The translations under genes were made by a program, and so were the position numbers. 64,000 nucleotides of DNA from Capronia americana (lineage: Eukaryota > Ascomycota > Eurotiomycetes > Chaetothyriales > Herpotrichiellaceae): positions 1,240,001-1,304,000 of the forward strand of contig JADWQD010000005.1 of assembly GCA_016110215.1 (NCBI GenBank), given 5' to 3'. Under the pieces are notes generated by a model. That model did no database searches. It saw only the letters and a program-made list of their open reading frames with translations, and was not told the origin of the DNA. Positions 10,620 through 22,289 of the stretch are shown in pieces. Numbering within the stretch: position 1 is the first letter of the stretch; each line of letters opens with the position of its first letter.

Positions 10620-11846
10620 TTAATACCTTCGGCGTTGTCTGGGGTCATCGTACCCGTCGCTCTCGTGCTGTCGTTTTCTTGACCCATAGTCGTCGTCGCG
10701 TCTGCCGCCGCCATATCGGTCACGGTTCTGGTCTCGGTCTCGGTCTCGGTCTCGGTTCTCATACCCTCTGTCACGACTGCCGAGTGGGTCATTATTGCTC
10801 CCAGTCGCTCCTCGTCCTCCGTATCCATTTCTCCGGTCGTCGTAGCCTGCGCCAAAGCCGCCTCTTCCACCGGGGCCGCTGGGTGCGTTTGGAGGAGGAG
10901 GTCCGCTTTGGTATCCGCCGCGTCCACCGAAGCCGCCTCTTCCTTGGTAGCCGACACCCCCTCTACCACCAAAGCCTCCTCGGTCTCCGCGGAAGTCGCC
11001 ACGGAAGTCGCCACGAAATCCGCCGCGGAACCCTCCACGCCCACCGAAGCCACCTCTGAAGCCATCGCCGTATCCGCCTTGCGGTGCGCCGAAGGTCGGT
11101 CTTGCAGGAGCCTGCTTGGTATACCCTCTTCCACCCAGGCCGCCGCCAAATCTTTTGGGTCGCCACCCAGGGACCATGCGCCCGCGTTCCACGTCGACGA
11201 CGACCTTTCGGTCCTTAATGCGCAGGCCATCTGTTTCTTTGTATGCGGCTGTAAAGATGTAAGGATTTCCCGGGTTAGTCTCATTGCGTCTTACCATGTC
11301 GTCAGGAAAGAGGATGAAGGGCTCAAGGGCAGAAGGGCTTGCGCAGAAGAAAATACCTCGCATATCTTTTTCTCGTTCATAGACGATGAAGGCATAGCCT
11401 TTGTGTGGTTTCTTAGGTTTGGGAGTTGTCTCATCTTTGACAATCCTGATCCTCTCGATTGGGCCGAATCTGCCGAATTCACGTTCGAGGTCGGCTTCTT
11501 TCACCTCGTAGCTGAGCCGTCCAACGAACAGCGTCTTGACAGCGTCACCTTTGATTTTGGGGTCTTCATTCGGTCTGTAGGCCTTGAAATCTGGCTTCTC
11601 TATCTCTGCCTGGCGCAGCTTCTTCTCGTATCTCATGCGGTCACGCCGTTGCAGCCAGGACTCGGTCGGCTTGTAATCATCGTTCTCTTTGTAGTCGTCG
11701 AGCTGAGGTAGGAAGGCAGCAATCCCGGAAAGCTGCGACTTTTTGACAGCTCTGTCTTCTGGAGCGGAATCTTGAGGAGGGATGTAGCGCAAGGGCGGTC
11801 GAGGCTGGAACAGGGCAAGGAGATTTGGGGGGAGTTTGTCGGTCAT
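10620..11846 (-). CDS. U1 snRNP 70 kDa protein
   Basis: Two exons, 11846-11357 and 11248-10620, give 372 residues. The protein binds stem-loop I of U1 snRNA and helps define 5' splice sites. The N-terminal segment (LPPNLLALFQPRPPLRYIPP) is the conserved U1-70K N-region, followed by the basic helix RDRMRYEKKLRQAEIE. An RRM follows, with RNP2 TLFVGRLSYE and RNP1 KGYAFIVYE. The tail has many RGG/GGRGG repeats and ends in an RD/RE-rich region with NRDRDRDRDQNRDR. The 108-nt intron interrupts the RRM just after the RNP1 strand (DMR/AAYKETDG); it has no stop codon and is a multiple of three. The same frame also stays open for 76 codons upstream of the chosen ATG. I chose MTDKLPP because the conserved N-region starts there. 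Confidence 0.9.
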   Translation of the reverse strand: MTDKLPPNLLALFQPRPPLRYIPPQDSAPEDRAVKKSQLSGIAAFLPQLDDYKENDDYKPTESWLQRRDRMRYEKKLRQAEIEKPDFKAYRPNEDPKIKGDAVKTLFVGRLSYEVKEADLEREFGRFGPIERIRIVKDETTPKPKKPHKGYAFIVYEREKDMRGIFFCASPSALEPFILFPDDMVRRNETNPGNPYIFTAAYKETDGLRIKDRKVVVDVERGRMVPGWRPKRFGGGLGGRGYTKQAPARPTFGAPQGGYGDGFRGGFGGRGGFRGGFRGDFRGDFRGDRGGFGGRGGVGYQGRGGFGGRGGYQSGPPPPNAPSGPGGRGGFGAGYDDRRNGYGGRGATGSNNDPLGSRDRGYENRDRDRDRDQNRDRYGGGRRDDDYGSRKRQHESDGYDDPRQRRRY

Positions 11847-13904
11847 CTTGACGCGATGCTGAAGCGAAGGTGTCCACTGAGATGTACAATGGTCATCAAC
11901 GTACAAGTGGAAATGAAGAAAGAATAGAGTACAGAAGCTAAGGGATTCAAGCGACGACACTGACTCACGGTCACTGCGCGTTGCCTGTGAGAGAGATGAA
12001 GGGACTGCCTGGCATTGTTTCGAGGATGCGACGAACTTCTCCCTGAACTGCTCAACTGCTTCACGAAAGGCCAAAAACGGGTTAGTGCCGTGACGCAGCG
12101 ATCAAATCATTTTCACGTGGCCTTTTATTTACTTTATGGCAACGAGGCAGCACTCTCTGGTTCAAAGGTCTCTTGTGCAATAACTATCTATGGACACAGC
12201 CTGCGCATTTCCTCTTGTTCTCTAATATGTCAAGGCTCGTGATGGAGTAAAGGAGCCCAAGCACAACTCTGCTGGGAGAGACTTTCCCGACTCGAATACG
12301 TCGGAAGAGGTCGCATCTGAGATCGAGATAGCCCCCAGATGCTCGGCATGCGACTTTCCGGACAGGTAACCTTTAACTTCGTTTCTAATGATAGTAACGA
12401 CGGTAGGGGCAGGCCAAATGCAATATAATGTGAATGGTTGATGACACAGGGAAAGCCGTGGGCAGCACCACCGCTAACCACAAGGGAGTAGTGGCAGAAA
12501 ACCTGTACCTGAGCAGCCGGATCATGAGGCGTTTCTCGAGGGGAATGGGGAGGTAATTACGCCAATGGCGACAAGGTTAGAGTGAGTTTAAATCCTGAGT
12601 ATTCGACAACGTTAGATTTCAGTGTTCGGCATGCGAAGTCTTCGCATCCAGATACTCCCTGACACATCCGCTAGGGGACGAGGCACGGGACCACAACATC
12701 ATGCTTGCTAAGAACAGGAACAATACCGTTATTCTTCGAAGCGCTGGAGTATCCTGTTGCTGCACAAAGCTCGGTTTTATATCACATCAAATACCCCGAA
12801 GGTACTGGTTGCGTTCGCCCTCTCCGTGTCAAATGCGGTGAGTCAGTCATGGAGCCTACATACAGTTGCTGTAGGAGTATTTGCCCATATCCTCAGGCTG
12901 ACTGGACCTTGAATTGTCTCCTCTAGAGCCTCTCCTGGACATGCTTTGAGCGCAGAGGCAGCTTACTCAATTCTTCAAAACCAGACTCTTCAGTACACGG
13001 GCGTTTCAACATGAGCAGGGAGATACTCGGCGGACGCACAAAGCCGAGCCTGTCCCAATATTGTTGCCATACTTCATTGCTCTTTGAAGCGAGCCCATTT
13101 CTGCTCCTATATGAAGCACCGTAGACTCGGTCGGCTGATCGGCTCTTTTTATGAATCAACTCGTCAGATTGGCTTGGCATCGGTACAGGGCGCACAGGGG
13201 CATAGACCAGACGATCCGTTCGAGAGAGTTTGGGCGAGTCGTTTTCGACCGGCATATATAGGAAGCATATTTGGAGGCTGAGAAGCAAGCGATGAGCACT
13301 CTTTGCGTTGTTCAGGGCGTGGAAACCTCAACCAAGTTGGTCATCGGCGTAGCCAGTATGCCACCTTTTCACATTCTCGTCGGGGCGACTTCGTCTGGAA
13401 TATGGACCCTTGCAAAACCAGTACTGAGACAAGCCTACTTCGCACGCTGGCGGTGGACATCTCTCAATGGCAGCAATCAACTGTTTCTCTCGACCAGACG
13501 AACGCTGCTGGGTGCCACCCATACATACACCGCCACATATGAAGAGATTGCCACAGCCAGGCAACGGTTGGCCATCTCCGATTTCCCCAAGTTCGGCGTA
13601 CTCGTATTTCGGCAACGACTCAATTCACAAATTGTCGCTTCTCGTCCCCGACGAGAGTTGGAAACAGCCTTGTGAATGCCTTGTAAGTCTCGGCAGACGT
13701 TGCATTCCATCGCGCTCTCCATCCTCCAGCATCTCTTCGAATCAGCATCGGAGCGGTTTCCGCTCTCCGCAGAATACCCCTGATTAGGGTTCAATCAACC
13801 AGCCAAATACGATCAAAGCGAAAGACAGCGACCAATTACTGTTGGCTTCTATTCCTGGAGTACTGATGCTGCTTCTCATACCACGTCTTTGAGCTATCGC
13901 GAGG
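11847..13904. other. Intergenic, nothing recognised
   Basis: About 2.06 kb between the divergent U1-70K and FAD-oxidase genes. Between 12.9 and 13.8 kb there are 80-130-codon frames in several phases on both strands at once. None has family motifs, and they look like a locally stop-poor stretch, not genes. The first few hundred bases upstream of 11846 are probably the U1-70K 5' leader. Confidence 0.45.
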
Positions 13905-15926
13905 ATGCGGCCGTCTGGAATACTATATCTCCCACTGACGCTCGCCTTTGCGCAAGTATGGTTTTCGCTGGCTGCATCTGTTGACCAAAGTAAGTCGTTG
14001 CTGCTCAGAATCTCGCAATGATGCTTTGCAACCTTGGCTTTACAGGTCTTTGTTTTACTTTCTATCTGTTAGGAATTATATACGCCGCTCCCCAGCAATA
14101 CTGCAAGCCCGTCCCCGGCTCTGCAGACTGGCCTGCTGTTTCAGACTGGCAAGCCTTGAACACCTCTGTCTCGGGTCGTCTCATTGCACCCGTCCCACCG
14201 GGATTAGTATGTCAAACCAACAGTTCAGTGCACAGCGCCGCAGCATGCTCGGAGCTGCTGGGTCAATGGGTCAACTCATCATTCCACGCAAACGATCCCT
14301 TCACTGCTGACTACAACGACGATTCATGCCTGCCTGATCCAAGAGCACCTTGCTCTTCAGCACCTCTGCCTGCTTATGTCGTGAATGCCACCGTTGCCGC
14401 GGACGTCCAAGCTGCTGTGAGATTTGCTGCCAGGACAGGTGTGAGGCTGATTATCAAGGGAACGGGTCATGACTTCCTAGGACGGTAAGCGTATGCCTTC
14501 CACTTCAGAAGCCACACTGCTAAATATTATAACAGATCCTCCGGCGCAGGTGCTCTGTCGATCTGGACGCACAACCTGCGCGGCGTCAACGTCACGATGG
14601 GCGACGCTCTAGCAAAACGATATGGCGGGGTGGCCTCCGTCAAGATCGCCGCCGGTATGCGCTTCGGTGAAATCTATCAAGCCGTTGCCGCTTACAACCT
14701 ATCGGTCGTCGGAGGCGCTGATCCAAATGTCGGCATTGGCGGTTGGATCACAGCCGGCGGCCACTCTCCCATCAGCAGCGTTTACGGTCTCGGGGCAGAC
14801 CAAGTCCTCGAGATGGACGTCGTGACCGCCAACGGGACTCGCTTGACCATCAACGAGGATTCGTACCCGGGCTTATTCTGGGCCATGAGAGGCGTGAGTG
14901 GCCCGTCCCTGCTTTGTCTGAAACAACCGACTCACTCATCTTTAGGGCGGGGGCTCTACCTTTGCTGTCCTCCTCAGCGTCACAGTCCGCGCATACCCCA
15001 CCTTCCCGATAACAGTGTACAGCTTCAGCTACAACACGACCGCCAATAGCGATACATTCTGGTCGCTAATAGCATACTTCCACAGCCAGCTACCTGAGCT
15101 CTCCGACGCCGGCGCCATGGGTTACTACTACATGACGCCGAACAATAGCCTCGTGCAACCTGACCCGGCTCGCCAGGGCATGCTTGCCGGCGGCTGGTTC
15201 CTGCCCAATAAGACGGTCCAACAGACCAGGCAGATTGTTGCACCACTGGAGACCACACTCAGGAACAATACCCTCGGCTGGGATGACGCGGTGTTGATGC
15301 TGAACGCGACCTTCACGCTCCCAGACTTTACGAGGGCGTGGCTTCTCATCGGCACGCCTCAGGCTGTAGGCGCGGACGTCCGCCTTGGTTCTCGCCTTCT
15401 CGACCGCAAGGCCCTGAAATCCGACCCCGCCAGGGTGAAACGGCTGTTTAGACAAGCAAACACAAACCCGCAGTTTACCTTCATCGGCCACCTGATCGCA
15501 GGGCAGGGCGTCAAGGACGTCAAGAACGGCATCCCCGGCGGTAACAATGCCGTCCTCCCAGCCTGGCGAAGAGATGTCTACACCCACATTGTCCTGCCCC
15601 GGTCGTGGCCGTATCTCAACGGGACGGCCAAGTACGAGACCACGACACACCTTCGCGAGGTCGAAACCGAAGCACTAAGAGAGCTCGCACCCGACACGGG
15701 GGCGTATATCAACGAGGCAGATCCCACGGAGCCGAACTGGCAGGAGACGTTCTGGGGCGAGAATTATCCCAGGTTGTTGGGCTTGAAGCGGGAATGGGAT
15801 CCAAAGGGCGTGTTTTGGTGTGTGCCGTGTGTAGGACATGGGGATGGATGGGAGGTGAAGAGCGACGTCGGGGTAGAAGGAGCTATCGGGCAGAGTCCAG
15901 GCCGGATCTGTAGAACATCGACATGA
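13905..15926 (+). CDS. Secreted FAD-linked oxidase, berberine-bridge type
   Basis: Four exons: 13905-13989, 14073-14484, 14536-14893 and 14946-15926, giving 611 residues. The N-terminus (LYLPLTLAFAQVWFSLAASV) is a signal peptide; many NxS/T sites follow, so the enzyme is probably secreted and glycosylated. The PCMH-type FAD domain contains IIKGTGHDFLGRSSGAG, whose His is the usual 8-alpha flavin attachment site. It also has VGIGGWITAGGHSPIS and the MRGGGGSTFAV motif that the third splice join restores. The second covalent-attachment Cys seen in bicovalent members is replaced (GGADPNVG), so single flavin linkage is expected. The C-terminal BBE domain holds NEADPTEPNWQETFWGENYPRLLGLKREWDP. Family members oxidise alcohols, sugars or alkaloid precursors using oxygen; the substrate here cannot be told. 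No biosynthetic neighbours sit beside it. Confidence 0.88.
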
Positions 15927-17176
15927 AACTTGAGGTGAGGTTGAATGGGTAATTCGTGACTGAGGGATGGCAGATGTTGGAAGATTGTGTCATGCCAGAG
16001 GGGAACACTCGCTGTAACTGATTGTATCTTGTGTCTCTTGTTTCTCTATCTCTTCGGGTAGTGGGAAGACCGACTCTACAGTATGTATGGAAGATGGCGA
16101 CTTGAGAATCCCGCGCAAGCAACCGATCGACCGATCAACCGATGAACTGATGGGTGGATGAATAATGAGCAATAACAATTCCTGTATCGCGCAGGTACGG
16201 AGTAGGCAGACAGTTATCAAGAGGCTACAGCTTCCATATCTGTCTACCTAGGTATTCTTTACTCCGGATGTCAGTTCGCACTCATACACGCTGACCAATT
16301 TCCATACGAAGCTCGCTGTTATCTCACATCTTCCTCACTACGCACTCTCGCACACATATATACATATAATATACTCACCCACTGACCTTAATCAAGCTCA
16401 TATACATGTAGGACGCACTATAGATCAAGCCTCTTCTCCAATTCCCCGCCTAAAGCGTAGAATGATGATGAAAAAGCAGAAGTATAAGTGGTTGTCCAAA
16501 GATTCCCAAGCGAACCGAAGTCCACAAGGAGTGGTCAGTTGTATAGTTTTCACTGTAGGGCAGTCAAGTCAGTCAGTCAGTCAATCAATCAGTACACAAG
16601 TAATAAGTGATCGGATCAGAGCTTTCCCCAAGAAAATCAGGTAGGCAGGGAAGACAACAAGTGCAGGTACGAGGGATGTACTTACACTAGCAAAAATCTG
16701 GCATCGGCTGTAGCCTCACGCGCGCAGATAAAGCCCGTGCACTATTGATCGGAGCGAGAGTTAGTATTCTGTGCTGGCATCGTTGTTGAGCAGTATGTGC
16801 GCGGGGGGAGAACGAACCTAGAATAAAGAAAGGAAAGAAGAGAGGAAGAACGAGGAGGGAGCGAGGCTTTTGAGGTTTGCGAGATTGCAGAGGCTGCCAA
16901 GGATTGATCCAAGGGTTGGCGCGGCCCTAGGGCATGATTGGTCGAGCGGAAACATGAGCGACACGTGACTTGGTCGGCCCTACGAGGTACTGCGCACACG
17001 CAAGCACTTTTGACCCCAAAGGCGTTAGTCTGAGCCTTGCTTGCTTAGCCTTGCATTGCCCGTTGGTTCGTGGACGATTTCTCGAGCTCTCGAAACGTTG
17101 TGGTAACGCACGCAGCTCTGCACCACGTCACGGTCACGGATCGCTGCTTTCTTGTCCCCTTGCACGCGTTTCAACA
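15927..17176. other. Intergenic with (AGTC)n tract
   Basis: About 1.25 kb between tandem plus-strand genes. The only feature seen is a short AGTC/AATC tetranucleotide run at about 16561-16594. No convincing coding frame. Confidence 0.5.
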
Positions 17177-17680
17177 ATGGGTGTGCAGGGCGTCAAAACC
17201 GTCTCTACCGCACGGGTAAGTCATTGCTGCCCGCCGCAATCATGGACCTTCGCCCATCCATCATCCTGGTTTCTAACCACCAAAAAATAATCATTTTAGA
17301 ACGGCCTCGGCGCCTACATCCTCCAGTGCACGCGCCTGTCGGTCACGTACAGCGACCACTGGGTCTCCTCGACGGGTCTCCTCTCGCTGCTTCGATCGCC
17401 GTCGTTCCCGTCCCTCACACACCGCTTTCCCAGCGTGGAATTTCGCATCTCGCCCATCCCCAACCGCCATCCCGTGCTGAAAGCGCAGTACGTCAACGGG
17501 CGGAGTAAAGCCATTTGCGTCAAGAATCTGTCCAAAGAGCAGGTCGCGGAGAAGATGGAGTTCTTGCTCGGCAACTCCGGCCAGAAGAATGTCAGACTGG
17601 CTGGGAAGAAAGTCGTGTCGCAGAATGAGAGTGTGCGCGGGGTGTGGAGTCCTATGCATGGGGGAATCAAGAAGATCTGA
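17177..17680 (+). CDS. MRPL51: Mitochondrial ribosomal protein mL43 (yeast Mrpl51)
   Basis: Two exons, 17177-17215 and 17300-17680, give 139 residues; the join is in phase 0 (TAR/NGLGAYILQC). The L51/S25/CI-B8 thioredoxin-like domain covers most of the protein: GAYILQCTRLSVTYSDHWVSS, then FRISPIPNRHPVLKAQYVNGR and KAICVKNLSKEQVAEKMEFL. It is a structural protein of the mitochondrial large ribosomal subunit. As in other fungal members, there is no long cleavable presequence; the first exon encodes only MGVQGVKTVSTAR. A minus-strand frame of 131 codons overlaps the second exon but is its shadow. Confidence 0.92.
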
Positions 17681-18480
17681 AGGCAAACTGCCCGGTCGCC
17701 ACGTTCATGAATTGATGGGCTGAGCTGAGTGGTGTGAATCTATACTGTACTGTGGTTGGAAGGAGGGGGAGTGGGTGTCTTCACGGCTTCGGCTTCTGGG
17801 GAGGCACGGAATTGGAGGGAAGAAAAGGTTGACGGAGGACCCAGATGCTATTGTGTCCAAGAGAGAGCAAGGGTCGGTCGGTACAGACCATTCTTATGAT
17901 GGAACATTGCCCAGGGCTGTGGATTGATCATGCTTTCGGGACCCAAGATCTTGAAGCCGCCTTCACCAAGAATCGATATTGGGTCCCATGAGCCCATCAA
18001 AGTCGATGAGGGCGAATGATTTTGCCCATCAAAAGACAAAGGGTAAAGACACTGAAACCTCAACACGGATGCACACGGCATGTTACACAACCGGCCAACA
18101 ACTCAAAGACAAAATCTATGACGTTCAGGAGGAATAAGAGCAGGAGAAAACCCAAGAGTTAGGAGAAAAGCCGAAGCTTTCTCGAAGTTTGATCTCATGG
18201 TCCCTCAGCGTGGCAGAACCGCAGGGGACGCATTGATGCTGATGACTTTCTGCCTCGCCCCAACTGTGTACAATAAATATGTAACAGAAGCAACCAAAAA
18301 TAAGGATTCGCAGCATCACTTTCCGATGTCCATCCCAAGCGCTATGCATGGTGCACTCAGCCGTAACCCAGGTTTAGTAATGCTCCTCGCTGATGTTTCC
18401 GACCATCCATCCCGCACCGGCAGATTCGAGACTGTACAAGGCGAACTCCGGGCGTTTCGACTTCTCGGTAGATGTCCCGA
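17681..18480. other. Intergenic, nothing recognised
   Basis: About 800 bases between convergent mL43 and the RING-protein gene; presumably 3' untranslated regions. No supported frame, RNA or repeat was seen. Confidence 0.5.
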
Positions 18481-20007
18481 TCATAAGTAGATGGGAAACA
18501 TGGCTGTCTTGCTAAAGACCTTCGTGTTACAATTATCGGCCTGGCAGACCGAGAATGGCTGTGATCTGGCTGACTCTAGCTTTTTCTCGTTCTCCTTGCC
18601 TTTGCCTTTCTTTGCCGTTTTGGATTTCGATCGATTCGTAGCACATTCGCCGCAATAAACCTAGAAATCCAGGTTAGAATGTAATCTACAGGTCCAGGGA
18701 AAGAAAACTCACATGTCCACATGCTTTTACCACCCACACTTGCTGCTTCACATCTCCTTTCCCAATCGCCAGCTCGTCACCGCACATCGGACACAGGATG
18801 ACATCCTCCTCCTTGTACGTCCTTGTGAATCCCTCTTTCGCCACTGGAGGTGCCTTATAAGGCTCCTGCACGACTTGAGGGGTCTCGGAACCGCGATCGA
18901 AGGGATCAAACATAGCAAATCCAGGCCGAGCATAATCCATGGTGATGTTGAGGGTACCTCCTTCGGTAGTCTGATGCCTCCGCGGCACACCATCTAACCG
19001 ATCTAGGAAGCCTTCGTTGTAGTCCCGCACCGCATTTTGCATATTTCCAAACATGAGTGCTGTCCCCCTCAGTATATCAAGTGGAAGAGCGAACGTAGTG
19101 TGGCCCGCAGCTGCCGGCTGCGGTCGTTGGGGCTGTGGTACACGTCTTTCTTCGAGAAATTGAACTTCCGGACTAGCCATCGGGGGCACGGAGGCAGCTG
19201 ACGCAACCGTCTCCGAGTCGTATTCATTGGGCTCGCCTCGAAAGAGCTCCTCAGAACCAAAGTCGTCAGAGTCGGTGTCAAAATCGGAATCATCGCCATC
19301 TGAAAGAACTATCACGGTTCGTTCTGGTCCTCTGTGGCCAAATGGTGGTGCACGAGGCAGTTGGGCTGGCTGCTGCTGTGCAATCTGTTGCTGGGACTGG
19401 GCTGTTTGTGCCCGTGCTTGTTGGTGTTCTCCATCCGCAGCCTGCATCTGCTCTGCGGCTTGCCGTCGTTGTTGATGATGTGCCGTCTGTCGCCATATTG
19501 CCACCCTCTCTGGCCTCGACCGTTGTCTTGAGGGTGCTCTCATTATTTCGGGGGATGGGGAAACTTCTGAGACTATAGAAACACCATCGCTGTCCTCGGC
19601 GGTAAGGTCAACGACGTCATTCGGTGTTGGCGTTGCCGTTGTTCGTCGACTCCGCGTAGCCATGACGGGCCTTCGGTAATCGTAGCCGTCTCCCTCGTAT
19701 CGTACTCCTGGTTCGAAGTGGTTAGGCGAGGACTGTCGTGAAGCAGGAGGACTGGGGTTGGAGTCGAAGATGGTTGGGTGGCCGATGCAGCGGCGCTTGG
19801 AGGGGATTTGGTTGGGACTGAGGCTTCGGCTCTGTGATCGGGCGATTTCTGCGTGAGATCTCTGTAAACATGTTAGCATGTTGCCTGAGACGGACTTCAC
19901 CTGACCCAGTAGTGAAGGATCAGCTGTGAGAAACACACCTTTCTGCTGGAGGAGCCCGCCGTTGCGTTGAGGAAGCTGCTCAGGGCAAGAGTGCCTGCCG
20001 GAGGCAT
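18481..20007 (-). CDS. RING-finger protein with SUMO-binding-like motifs, putative E3 ligase
   Basis: Three exons, 20007-19939, 19861-18713 and 18660-18481, give 465 residues. The RING is at the very C-terminus: Cys380, Cys383, Cys404, His406, Cys409 and Cys412, then Cys445 and Cys450. It has a long Lys-rich insert (KSKTAKKGKGKENEKK) before the last pair, and a four-residue gap in that pair where two is usual. The second intron splits the RING between CGH and VYCGEC. Upstream are two hydrophobic-acidic stretches typical of SUMO-interacting motifs, VVDLTAEDSD (about residue 106) and VIVLSDGDDSD (about 206), separated by a Gln-rich segment. That layout resembles SUMO-targeted ubiquitin ligases of the RNF4/Slx8 type, which ubiquitylate SUMO-conjugated nuclear proteins. 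The function is inferred from motifs; the rest is low-complexity. Confidence 0.75.
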
Positions 20008-20703
20008 GATCAAGGAGCCGACGAAGGCAGGCTAAGAGTCGGTCGTGATATATCTCATGAGGCAAGAGTCGCAGACAGTGACGGCAATGTTGCGAAGTTG
20101 TGGAAAGTGGAATTCAGGTGCAGTTGATGATGGTCTAACCCACCTAAAGAGTGGGAATCAACTGACAGAGGAAGTGGAAGCGGATGGATTCCCGCTGAGC
20201 GGGAGGGCAAAAGGCAAAAAGGGCAAAAGCCGACTGAAATGGCCACTCGTTTGTTCGGCTGCGATGATGTTGTGTGGTGATGTTCTCGGACTGGTCAATG
20301 CACGCTCGATTCCTTGTCCATCGCCACTTCATGTGCCAATCGAGGGCCTCTCGTTTAGGGCCCTGGTGAGAAATCGGCCCAACCACGAGTGACAGATCAC
20401 GCGGACCCCTGTGAGAACGAAAGATTGAGTACTACTCCGTCCACAGTAAACACAGTAAACACAGTTACCACAGATGATATCAAGACTTGGTCGATGGCAT
20501 GGATTCTGTTGTTTGTTCGCTCAACTGCACGAGCACAAAGACACCTGAAGCGGTTCTCATTCTCATTCTCCCTTGAGCAATCGCGGAGAATCTAGGAAGC
20601 CATCCCGAATTCCACCGTGGGGTATCGAAGTTGCTACTTTTTCCCACCCAAACACAGTACCTCTGATGTACAACTAGAACAAAATTTTGCTGTCCTATGC
20701 CGC
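20008..20703. other. Intergenic, nothing recognised
   Basis: Between the start of the RING-protein gene and the stop of PRP19 (both on minus). A triplicated AACACAGT-like motif occurs near 20447-20465. No supported frame. Confidence 0.5.
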
Positions 20704-22289
20704 CTAGCCTGCAGTCAAGGTGGTGATAACCCCATCCCCGTTGACAGTGATGAGACTCTGCGCATCCTTTCCCCATGCAATCCTGGTTGCAGGAGTCGCT
20801 CGCTTCAGGATCTCCGACCACTCTTTCGATGCTTTGGCGTAATGCTGGACAGAAACTCCTTGCTCTCCAGCAGCCGCAAGAAATTGCCCGGTGTAGTCCC
20901 AGCTGATCGAATTTATGATGCTTCCAGTGTCGATGGCTGCGATTTCTGTCGCCTTTCTCAAGTCCCATATCGATATCGCAGATGAGTCTTTAACCACCCC
21001 TGCGACCCAGATACCGTTCTCAGAGAAGACAATGCTCTCCACCGGGCCTCCCAATTCGAAAGTAGCAGCTTCTGCGCCGGACTTGAGTTCAAAGATCTTG
21101 ATCTGGCCATCCGCGCCGCCCGCAGCCAGCAAGTGACCGTCAGGGTGGAATTGGGCGCATTTCAAAGCTAACCAGTGTAAGCAAGCGAAGTCAATTCAAA
21201 CGAGCGCGTTAACATACCTGAATTGCTGTGAACATGGGTAAGCAGTTTGGCGGATTCGAGGTCATAAAGAGCATATGATTGATCTTCGCCGACTGAGGCC
21301 AGAATGGTGCCACTTGGATGGAGAGCTACTGCCGTGGCACTTCCTGTATGGTGTGAAAACGAGGATACTTCTTGATCCTTCTCGAACACCTTGACCGAGC
21401 CAGTGGACGTGGCGACAACTGCTCTGTCATGGGCCCAGAGCCCGCTAGTTGCGTATCCCTTCCCGAGGTTGAGAGAATGAATGAGTCGGTTTTCTGAAAG
21501 CGAGACGATACCTCCAGCACCGTTGCGGCCTGCCACAAGGGCCGTATCCCCCGATTCGTGTACAGCGAGCACAGTGCCTCCAGGGAAGAATGGTTCCGAG
21601 GTCGACTTCGGAGAGTACGTTGACACCGTATCTGCAGTTGCCCACTCCTCTGGAACCGGTCGCTTCCGACGAGTCTTGGACAGATTGGCTTGTACAGTTT
21701 CGATCTTCTCCACGATACTCTGCGGTAAGGGGGCACTGTCCACTTGCATAGCATCTCCGTTCGTCGCCGCAGAAGCTCCTCTCCCCACGTCCACCTGTGC
21801 CAGTGCAGTTCGAGCTTCATCTCTTTCTTTGGTGAGTTGTGCAATAACTCGGACCGCCGCATCGTTCTCATAGAGTGCGGTACTGAGCTCTTGCCGGGCT
21901 TGATGGAGGTTCTGCTGTAGCGTGTATGTCTGAAGGGCGAGCGCGTCCCATTCGTTCTGGAAGAATGATAGCATAGCGGGTATCGAAGTCATCTGCGGAG
22001 GCCGCGGGTAAACGACATTAGGGCTCTTGAGGTCGATCAAGTCGTCCACGGAGAGCGTCTCTCCGGTCGTTGGTTCTGTGCCGTTCTCGCTGATATATGC
22101 CTCGATGAGCCGCTTTTCGTAGACATTTCCTGTGAACAATGAGAACCAACGAATATCTCCTCTTGAAGCCTGTACTCACCACTCTTACGCGAGGCTACTG
22201 GCACTTGCGGTGCCTCGCCCGAAACTGTCAAACGTTTAGTCCTCCTCTGAATTTGGGATTGACTTAGAGCACTCACTTGCGCACAACAT
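20704..22289 (-). CDS. PRP19: Pre-mRNA-processing factor 19, U-box/WD40 ubiquitin ligase
   Basis: Four exons: 22289-22277, 22224-22180, 22129-21218 and 21167-20704, giving 477 residues, normal for fungal Prp19. It is the core of the NineTeen complex, needed for spliceosome activation, with roles in DNA repair. The U-box is rebuilt across three exons: MLCAISGEAPQVPVASRKSG, then NVYEKRLIEAYISENGTEP and SVDDLIDLK. A Prp19 coiled-coil region follows (ALALQTYTLQQNLHQARQEL). The C-terminal WD40 propeller starts with the SPKSTSEPFFPGGT region and has recognisable blades such as ATAVALHPSGTILASVGEDQ, LKCAQFHPDGHLLAAGGADG and SISWDYTGQFLAAAGEQG. The first exon is only 13 nt, so automated models may misplace the start. 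Confidence 0.95.

Noticed and set aside
10908..11711. Plus-strand frame of 267 codons over U1-70K
   Set aside because: It is the antisense of the RGG-rich and RRM coding sequence.
11847..12074. Start of U1-70K 76 codons upstream
   Set aside because: The conserved N-region of the family starts at MTDKLPP; the upstream residues look like translated leader.
13271..13794. Four overlapping frames of 80-134 codons, including a Cys-rich minus frame
   Set aside because: Several phases are open at once, showing a stop-poor stretch, and none has a signal peptide, motif or splice continuation.
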